A stretch of DNA of 6,839 nt from NCBI GenBank assembly GCA_024640485.1, contig JAHEEY010000257.1, positions 1-6,839 on the forward strand, in the 5' to 3' direction. Positions 1 to 4,589 of this stretch are shown here, in pieces. The notes beneath the pieces are model-generated. The model did no database searches and was not told the DNA's origin. It saw nothing but the letters and a program-made list of their open reading frames with translations. The stretch's first letter is position 1. Each line of letters opens with the position of its first letter. A program made the position numbers and the translations under genes. This stretch comes from Chloroflexota bacterium (GTDB lineage: Bacteria; Chloroflexota; Anaerolineae; Promineifilales; Promineifilaceae).

Positions 1-1970
1 TGCCGGCATCCGAGCTGCTGCCCCACATCTGCCGGCTGCGGGGAGCGGAGAAATACCGCCTGATCCTGGCACTGCTGCGGCAGGAAGCGCAGCCGGTGTC
101 CATCGCCCAGATTTATGAGGCCGCCGAAGCCAACATCAGCCATCTGCGCAAGCTGGTCAAGCTGGATTTGATCAAGCTGGGCTCAGAGGAAGTGTGGCGC
201 GACCCGCTGGCCGATCGGGATTTCGCCCCGGCGGATCCGCCGACGCTGACCATGGACCAGGCGCGGGTGTGGGGCCGGGTGAAAGTGGCCATGATCGAGT
301 CGGAGCCGGACGAGGACGACCCGGCCGACATCCCCCGGCAGCTTCCCTTCCTGCTCCACGGGGTCACCGGCAGCGGCAAGACCGAGATCTACATGCGGGC
401 CATCGATTTCGCCATCCAGCGGGGGCAGCAGGCGATTGTGCTGGTGCCGGAAATCGCCCTGACGCCGCAGACGGTGCGCCGCTTTGCCGCCCGCTTTCCG
501 GGCCGGGTGGCGGTGCTCCACAGCCGGCTGACTGACGGCGAGCGGTACGATACCTGGCGGCGGGCCCGTCAGGGGCTGTTCGATATCGTGGTGGGCCCCC
601 GCAGCGCCCTGTTCTCGCCGCTGCCCAACATCGGGGTGATTGTGATCGACGAGGAGCACGACCCCAGCTACAAGCAGACGCCGCCGGTGCCGCCCCCCTA
701 CTACCACACCAGAGAAAGCGCCCGGATGCTGGCCCGGATCATTGGGGCCACTTTGATTATGGGCAGCGCCACCCCCGATCTGGTCACCTACCACCAGGCG
801 CGGGCGGGACGGTACCGGCTGCTGGAGCTGCCCCGGCGGGTGATGGGCCACCGCCGCCGGATTGAGAGCCAGGCAAGCCGGCTGCACGTGGTCCCCAGCT
901 ACCGGCAGGAAGCGGGCGACCCGGATGACGCCATGACCATCCCGCTGCCCCCCATCCAGGTGGTCGACCTGCGGCAGGAGCTGCGGGCGGGCAACCGCTC
1001 GATTTTCAGCCGGGCGCTAGAAGCGGCGATCAGCGAGACGTTGGAGCGGGGCGAGCAGGCGATCATTTTCCTCAACCGGCGGGGGACCGCTTCCTTCGTC
1101 CTCTGCCGCGACTGCGGCTACGTGCTGGCCTGCCCGCGGTGCGACATGCCCCTGACCTACCACCGCCCCCATATGGCATTGGTCTGTCACCACTGCGGGC
1201 GGCGGGAGCCGCCCCACCAGGAGTGCCCTCAGTGCCATTCCAAGCGGATCAAACATTTCGGGCTGGGCACCGAAGAGGTGGAAGCGCGGCTGCAGCAGCG
1301 CTGGCCCGGCGCCCGGGTGACCCGCTGGGACCGGGACACCACTGCCGGCAGGGACGCCCATGAGCAGCTGCTGGCTACCTTCATCAATCAGGAAGCGGAT
1401 ATCCTGGTGGGCACCCAGATGATCGCCAAAGGGTTGGACCTGCCGCTGGTCACCCTGGTAGGGGTGATCTCGGCCGACGTCTCCCTGGGGCTGCCCGATT
1501 TCCGCACCGGCGAGCGGGCCTTCCAGGTGCTGGCCCAGGTTGCCGGGCGGGCCGGGCGAGGGCTGCTGGGGGGACGGGTGATCATCCAGACCTACAAGCC
1601 GGAGCATTACGCCATTCAAGCCGCTGCCGAGCATGATTTTGTGGGTTTCTATCTTGAGGAGATCCGCTTCCGCACCAAGCAGGGGCTGCCACCCTTCCAG
1701 CGAATGGCCAAGCTGCTGCTGATCGATCCGGTGGACCAGCGGGCCCAGCGGGAGGCGGAGGAGCTGGCCAAACGGCTGCGGCTCCATGCCAGAGAGCAGC
1801 GGCTGACCGCCACCCAGATCTTCGGGCCCACACCCCCCTTCTTCAACCGCGTCGACGGCCGCTACCGCTGGCAGATCATCGTGCGGGCGCCCGACCCTGC
1901 CGCTCTGCTGGCTGATTTCGACATCCCGCCCAAGTGGATGGTCGATATCGATCCGGTCAGCACCCTGTAG
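1..1970 (+). CDS. priA: Primosomal protein N' (PriA helicase), 5' end outside window
   Basis: PriA is a 3'-to-5' superfamily 2 DNA helicase that recognises stalled or repaired forks and reloads the replicative helicase. The frame is open from base 3 with no stop, so the GTG at 96 is internal. The 655 codons present lack the N-terminal 3'-DNA-end-binding domain; a winged-helix stretch lies at about 45-190. Counting codon 96 as residue 1, Walker A GVTGSGKT is at 89-96, DEEH at 185-188, GSATP at 223-227, FLNRRG at 325-330, GTQMIAKG from 439 and QVAGRAGRG at 481-489. Eight zinc-binding cysteines sit at 337, 340, 346, 349, 364, 367, 377 and 380, a spacing that matches E. coli PriA as I remember it. 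The C-terminus ends in the usual DIDP motif. Oddities are a proline-rich segment after DEEH (195-201) and an insert of about 30 residues at 250-282. The family call is near certain; only the start is unknown. Confidence 0.97.
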   Translation, partial: PASELLPHICRLRGAEKYRLILALLRQEAQPVSIAQIYEAAEANISHLRKLVKLDLIKLGSEEVWRDPLADRDFAPADPPTLTMDQARVWGRVKVAMIESEPDEDDPADIPRQLPFLLHGVTGSGKTEIYMRAIDFAIQRGQQAIVLVPEIALTPQTVRRFAARFPGRVAVLHSRLTDGERYDTWRRARQGLFDIVVGPRSALFSPLPNIGVIVIDEEHDPSYKQTPPVPPPYYHTRESARMLARIIGATLIMGSATPDLVTYHQARAGRYRLLELPRRVMGHRRRIESQASRLHVVPSYRQEAGDPDDAMTIPLPPIQVVDLRQELRAGNRSIFSRALEAAISETLERGEQAIIFLNRRGTASFVLCRDCGYVLACPRCDMPLTYHRPHMALVCHHCGRREPPHQECPQCHSKRIKHFGLGTEEVEARLQQRWPGARVTRWDRDTTAGRDAHEQLLATFINQEADILVGTQMIAKGLDLPLVTLVGVISADVSLGLPDFRTGERAFQVLAQVAGRAGRGLLGGRVIIQTYKPEHYAIQAAAEHDFVGFYLEEIRFRTKQGLPPFQRMAKLLLIDPVDQRAQREAEELAKRLRLHAREQRLTATQIFGPTPPFFNRVDGRYRWQIIVRAPDPAALLADFDIPPKWMVDIDPVSTL

Positions 1971-2054
1971 CCCCGCCAGTTCACCGCTGAGGAGCTTCCC
2001 CGGCGCCTTCCAATCGGATAAACTATAGAGGTTGAAAGGTTGAAAGCGATCCAT

Positions 2055-2061
2055 GAGGGAG
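2055..2061 (+). promoter_or_regulatory. Ribosome binding site that selects the ATG at 2070
   Basis: GAGGGAG lies 8 bases before the ATG at 2070, a good Shine-Dalgarno match and spacing. A TTG in the same frame at 2040 would add ten residues. It has only a weaker AGAGG at 2027-2031 and lies inside a small tandem repeat, so the ATG is preferred. Confidence 0.7.
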
Positions 2062-2069
2062 TCAGGCCG

Positions 2070-3716
2070 ATGAACCAGCAAGAAGATGCCGCGCTAAATC
2101 CAGTAACAGAATCGTATCAGCAAACCGTGAGTGCCCTGGCGGCGCAGCCGGAACAGCTGGAGCTGGCTTATCGGGCAGCCGTGGCAGCAGACGAGAGCGC
2201 CCCTTTTAAGCTGGCGATCGACGCCAGCTATGCCGCCGCCCCCGAAAACCTGCTTTACGCGGCCTGGTTCTACCGGCTGAAAGAGGCGGCGGGCCAGGCG
2301 GCCAAGATGGTGGTGGCCTGGGCCTGGGTCATCCCACTGGCACTGGCCAACGGCCTGCTGTTCTGGTGGCTTTCCGATGATCAACGGTACATGGTCAGGA
2401 TCGCCGGCGCCAGACTAGAGACCAGCAGCCAGTTTCTACCGGCGCTGTTCCTGATGGCCGCGCCCATCTCCGCAGCTTTTGTGATGAGCTATCTCACAGC
2501 GGTCGGCCGGCGGCGGTGGCACAAGAGCGCCCTTATCGGGCTGCTCCCAATCGCCGCCGGCGCCTATGTGCTCCTGGCCTACCCCCAGGCGGGTACCCGG
2601 CCTTTCCAGGAGCAGTACCTCACCTTGATGGCGATGCATTTGCCCCTGCTGGCATGGGCGGGTGTCGGCGCCTTTTTGACCACCGGCCATCGAGACCCAG
2701 CTGACCGATTTGCTTTTTTGATCAAGTCGTTTGAGCTGTTCATCATGGGCGGGCTGTTTGTGGCCGCCGGGGGGCTTTTCACCGGCATCACCGTGGGGCT
2801 CTTCGCGGCTCTCGATGTGACCTTTCCCGACTTGATCGTGCGCCTGTTCGTCGCCGGCGGCGGCGGGCTGATCCCGGTTGTGGCCGCGGCGGTCATCTAC
2901 GACCCGACCAAACCTCCTGCCGGGCAGAACTTCGATGCCGGATTGGGCCGGTTGGTGGCCTTGGTGCTGCGGATCCTGCTGCCGCTGACCCTGGTGGTCC
3001 TGGTGGTCTATCTGGCCTTCATTCCCTTCAACTTCCGGGCGCCGTTCGACAATCGAGAGGTGCTGATCATCTACAACGCGATGCTCTTCGCCGTGGCAGC
3101 GCTGCTGGTGGGGGCAACCCCAATGAGTCAGACCGAACTGGCTCCCCGGCTGGCCGGCTGGCTGCGCCGGGGCATTATCGCCGTGGCCGCCCTGGCCGTG
3201 ATCGTCAGCCTCTACGCCCTGTCCGCCATCGTGTACCGCACCGCCTTCGACCGGCTGACGCCCAACCGGCTGACCATTATCGGCTGGAACGTGATCAATA
3301 TCGGTTTGCTGCTGCTGGTGCTTTTCTACCAGGCGCGTGCCAAGGCCGGAGGGTGGCTGCGGAGCCTGTATCGGGCTTACAGCGCCGGCACCGTGGCGTA
3401 CGCTGTCTGGGCCGCGGTGATGGTCCTGGCGCTCCCCTGGCTGTTCAGCATCAACCAGGGCCAGATAGAGTCGCTGCCCCCGGAAGTGCAGGATTTTGTC
3501 TATGAACACGCCAGCCCGATTCTGCTCAAATGCGCCGAAAGCCCCCACATCTACCTGCTGGACCAGGGTGAGAAGCGCTGGATCGACAGCATCGACACCT
3601 TCGAAGGGCGCGGGTATGTCTGGCGGGACGTGCTGTTGATCTCCTGCGACGATTTGCGGAGCATCGCCGATGGCACGCCGATCCCGGCCGACGCCGGCCC
3701 GCCGCCGCAGCCGTAG
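2070..3716 (+). CDS. Polytopic membrane protein, DUF4153-like core with soluble C-terminal module
   Basis: I do not recognise a named gene. The 548-residue product has three parts. Residues 1-79 are soluble and probably helical, with no signal peptide. Residues 80-460 hold about 11 hydrophobic segments (near 80-101, 122-143, 152-170, 184-203, 221-247, 256-276, 293-318, 330-348, 367-389, 401-420 and 437-460). A LTPNRLTIIGWN stretch at 396-407, after an NFRAPFDNREVLIIYNAMLF-type segment, recalls DUF4153/DUF4173 membrane proteins; this is memory-based. Residues 479-540 form a soluble module, with IYLLDQGEKRWI at 494-505, FEGRGYVWRDV at 511-521 and a closing IADGTPIP. It resembles a short unnamed module I recall in many Chloroflexota and actinobacterial proteins. 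The gene starts 99 bases after priA on the same strand with no clear terminator between, so co-transcription is possible. No catalytic residues are evident and the function is unknown. Confidence 0.85.
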   Translation: MNQQEDAALNPVTESYQQTVSALAAQPEQLELAYRAAVAADESAPFKLAIDASYAAAPENLLYAAWFYRLKEAAGQAAKMVVAWAWVIPLALANGLLFWWLSDDQRYMVRIAGARLETSSQFLPALFLMAAPISAAFVMSYLTAVGRRRWHKSALIGLLPIAAGAYVLLAYPQAGTRPFQEQYLTLMAMHLPLLAWAGVGAFLTTGHRDPADRFAFLIKSFELFIMGGLFVAAGGLFTGITVGLFAALDVTFPDLIVRLFVAGGGGLIPVVAAAVIYDPTKPPAGQNFDAGLGRLVALVLRILLPLTLVVLVVYLAFIPFNFRAPFDNREVLIIYNAMLFAVAALLVGATPMSQTELAPRLAGWLRRGIIAVAALAVIVSLYALSAIVYRTAFDRLTPNRLTIIGWNVINIGLLLLVLFYQARAKAGGWLRSLYRAYSAGTVAYAVWAAVMVLALPWLFSINQGQIESLPPEVQDFVYEHASPILLKCAESPHIYLLDQGEKRWIDSIDTFEGRGYVWRDVLLISCDDLRSIADGTPIPADAGPPPQP

Positions 3717-3800
3717 ATCGGGGCGGTCGTCGCGGCGAAAAGCCTGGTTGTACACCTACGCCTTCAGGAGAAAGTGGGGAAGCGGCCGGCTGCGGCCCGG

Positions 3801-3827
3801 TAGTAGGTTCGTGCTCACCTCCAACTA
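3801..3827 (+). other. Small hairpin downstream of the membrane gene
   Basis: TAGT and AGGT (3801-3808) pair with ACCT (3817-3820) and ACTA (3824-3827) across an 8-base loop, with a 3-base bulge. A separate 5-bp GC hairpin lies just upstream (3784-3788 with 3793-3797, loop GCTG). Neither has a following T-run, so neither looks like a standard intrinsic terminator. They may mark the mRNA 3' end or be chance. Confidence 0.3.
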
Positions 3828-3831
3828 ATTT

Positions 3832-3857
3832 ACCACCGGTTTTCGGGGGTCAGTTTT
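3832..3857 (+). terminator. Candidate weak intrinsic terminator before rpsO
   Basis: ACCACCG (3832-3838) pairs with CGGGGGT (3844-3850) across a 5-base loop, with one A-G mismatch, and TTTT follows at 3854-3857. It is a plausible but weak terminator for the membrane gene. Its T-run overlaps the -35 region of the rpsO promoter, which compacts the boundary between the two transcription units. Confidence 0.35.
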
Positions 3858-3883
3858 GCATTCGTACTGGCCTGAGATATAAT
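3855..3883 (+). promoter_or_regulatory. Sigma-70-type promoter for rpsO
   Basis: A perfect TATAAT -10 box lies at 3878-3883. A TTTGCA box at 3855-3860 matches four of six bases of TTGACA with an ideal 17-base spacer. Transcription would start near 3890, giving a leader of about 70 bases. It is the clearest promoter in the window and fits a highly expressed ribosomal protein gene. Confidence 0.8.
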
Positions 3884-3895
3884 TCTTAGTTGGCT

Positions 3896-3929
3896 GAGAA
3901 GTTCGACGCTTTCGGCGCGACGGCTTCTT
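3896..3929 (+). promoter_or_regulatory. Leader hairpin of rpsO, possible S15 autoregulatory site
   Basis: GAGAAG (3896-3901) pairs with CTTCTT (3924-3929) with one G-U pair. Inside, TCG (3903-3905) pairs with CGA (3918-3920) and CGC (3907-3909) with GCG (3915-3917), closed by a TTTCG loop, with A3906 bulged. The structure fills most of the predicted 5' leader just before the GGAGGA ribosome binding site at 3949-3954. S15 is known to repress its own mRNA through different leader structures in several bacterial groups. That this hairpin binds S15 is inference. Confidence 0.5.
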
Positions 3930-3960
3930 CGCACATTACACCTTTTTTGGAGGATGTCAC

Positions 3961-4230
3961 ATGCCGTTACAATCAACGGAAAAGACCGAATTGATCAAAT
4001 CGTTCGAAGCCCACGAAGGGGACACCGGTTCACCGGAGGTCCAGATCGCCATCTTCGACACCCGTATTAAGCAGCTCCAGGAGCACCTGGCGATGCACAA
4101 GCACGATCAGAGCTCACGCCGTGGCCTGCTCAAGCTGGTCGGCAAGCGCCGCCGCTTGTTGGCTTATCTGCGTAAACGCCATCCAGAACGCTACCAAGTT
4201 ATCTTGCAGCGGCTGGGTCTGCGTCGCTAA
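3961..4230 (+). CDS. rpsO: 30S ribosomal protein S15
   Basis: S15 is a primary binder of 16S rRNA that organises the central domain (platform) of the 30S subunit and contributes to a subunit bridge. The product is 89 residues, the standard length. It carries the family signature GDTGSPEVQIA, then HKHDQSSRRGLL, LVGKRRRLLAYL and the terminal LGLRR. Counting without the initiator Met, the known rRNA-contact positions Thr21, Gly22, Gln27, His41, Asp48, Ser51 and Tyr68 are all present. The common HH at 49-50 is Gln-Ser here, a mild change. ATG at 3961 follows GGAGGA (3949-3954) at 6 bases; another ATG at 3954 is out of frame. The gene has its own promoter and a strong terminator, and lies just upstream of pnp, as in many bacteria. 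Confidence 0.98.
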   Translation: MPLQSTEKTELIKSFEAHEGDTGSPEVQIAIFDTRIKQLQEHLAMHKHDQSSRRGLLKLVGKRRRLLAYLRKRHPERYQVILQRLGLRR

Positions 4231-4244
4231 GACAGTGTGAAATG

Positions 4245-4281
4245 ATGGCGGGGCAGCGCCAAAAGCGCCCCCCGCCATTTT
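4245..4281 (+). terminator. Strong intrinsic terminator after rpsO
   Basis: ATGGCGGGG (4245-4253) pairs perfectly with CCCCGCCAT (4270-4278). After a small internal loop, GCGC (4256-4259) pairs with GCGC (4265-4268) across a CAAAA loop. The stem is followed by a short T-run at 4278-4281. It begins 14 bases after the rpsO stop, so most rpsO transcripts probably end here and pnp needs its own promoter or read-through. Confidence 0.85.
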
Positions 4282-4308
4282 CAAAACAGCAGGGGTGAAA
4301 CGGTAGGT

Positions 4309-4390
4309 TTAGGAATTGGGCATTGTCCCATATAGAACGGCAGGCTGCTTTAATCAGCGCCAGGTCTATGAGCCAATCCCCAGTCCCTAA
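4309..4390 (+). repeat. 82-base imperfect nested inverted repeat
   Basis: Five stems nest in order. TTAGG (4309-4313) pairs with CCTAA (4386-4390), ATTGG (4315-4319) with CCAAT (4373-4377) and ATAGA (4332-4336) with TCTAT (4365-4369). GGC (4339-4341) pairs with GCC (4359-4361) and GCTG (4344-4347) with CAGC (4355-4358), with a 7-base loop. The ends look like degenerate heptamers (GGAATTG, GGCATTG; CCAATCC, CCAGTCC, CTAACCC). It contains no gene. It could be a decayed miniature palindromic element, a structured part of an rpsO-pnp read-through RNA, or partly chance. Confidence 0.5.
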
Positions 4391-4406
4391 CCCCCCCTCT
4401 GTAATT

Positions 4407-4412
4407 TAGAAT
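4407..4412 (+). promoter_or_regulatory. Candidate -10 box for a pnp promoter
   Basis: TAGAAT matches five of six bases of the -10 consensus in a locally AT-rich patch after a C-run. No good -35 box lies 16-18 bases upstream. A start near 4419 would give pnp a leader of about 170 bases, and the preceding terminator makes some promoter in this gap likely. TATAGA at 4331-4336 is a weaker alternative. Confidence 0.35.
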
Positions 4413-4453
4413 CGTACAACAGATGATGCTCCGGCAAATCTCAGATGACAGGT

Positions 4454-4495
4454 CGGTTTTCGCATAAGGCGAAGGGCCGGGTGTTTTTCAGCACC
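4454..4495 (+). promoter_or_regulatory. Tandem hairpins in the pnp leader, attenuator-like
   Basis: CGG (4454-4456) pairs with CCG (4477-4479), followed inward by two T-G pairs and the perfect stem TTCGC (4459-4463) with GCGAA (4469-4473), loop ATAAG. Directly after, GGTG (4480-4483) pairs with CACC (4492-4495) around a loop holding TTTTT (4484-4488). The first hairpin plus T-run could act as a terminator and the second hairpin sequesters that T-run. In E. coli the pnp leader stem is cut by RNase III and used for PNPase autoregulation; a similar role here is inference. Confidence 0.45.
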
Positions 4496-4520
4496 TGCCG
4501 TTCAGCCGCCGCTGCCGCCC

Positions 4521-4553
4521 TGCTCTCCGATCTGCTGGTGAGGAAAGAGAGCA
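4521..4553 (+). promoter_or_regulatory. 7-bp hairpin just upstream of the pnp ribosome binding site
   Basis: TGCTCTC (4521-4527) pairs perfectly with GAGAGCA (4547-4553) around a 19-base loop. It ends 22 bases before GGAGG at 4576-4580. Its position in the leader suits control of mRNA stability or ribosome access. No T-run follows, so it is not a terminator. Confidence 0.45.
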
Positions 4554-4589
4554 TCCTGTGGTACCAAGTTTATCCGGAGGATAGATTAA

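Noticed and set aside
96..98. GTG as the start of priA
   Set aside because: The frame stays open to base 3 and the upstream codons continue the winged-helix domain, so this is an internal valine.
183..887. Antisense open frame of 234 codons in priA
   Set aside because: It overlaps conserved helicase motifs on the sense strand, and its translation is a low-complexity Gly/His/Arg mix.
1017..2081. Antisense open frame of 354 codons over the end of priA
   Set aside because: It is a reverse-complement shadow in the priA codon register, with no recognisable domain. It ends at a sense CTA codon at 1017.
2436..3755. Antisense open frame of 439 codons across the membrane gene
   Set aside because: It is in the same register effect as above. 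Its translation is rich in Gln, His, Gly and Asp, typical of the reverse complement of a hydrophobic protein, with no recognisable domain.
4242..4298. 18-codon frame starting just after rpsO
   Set aside because: It lies across the terminator stem and has no ribosome binding site.
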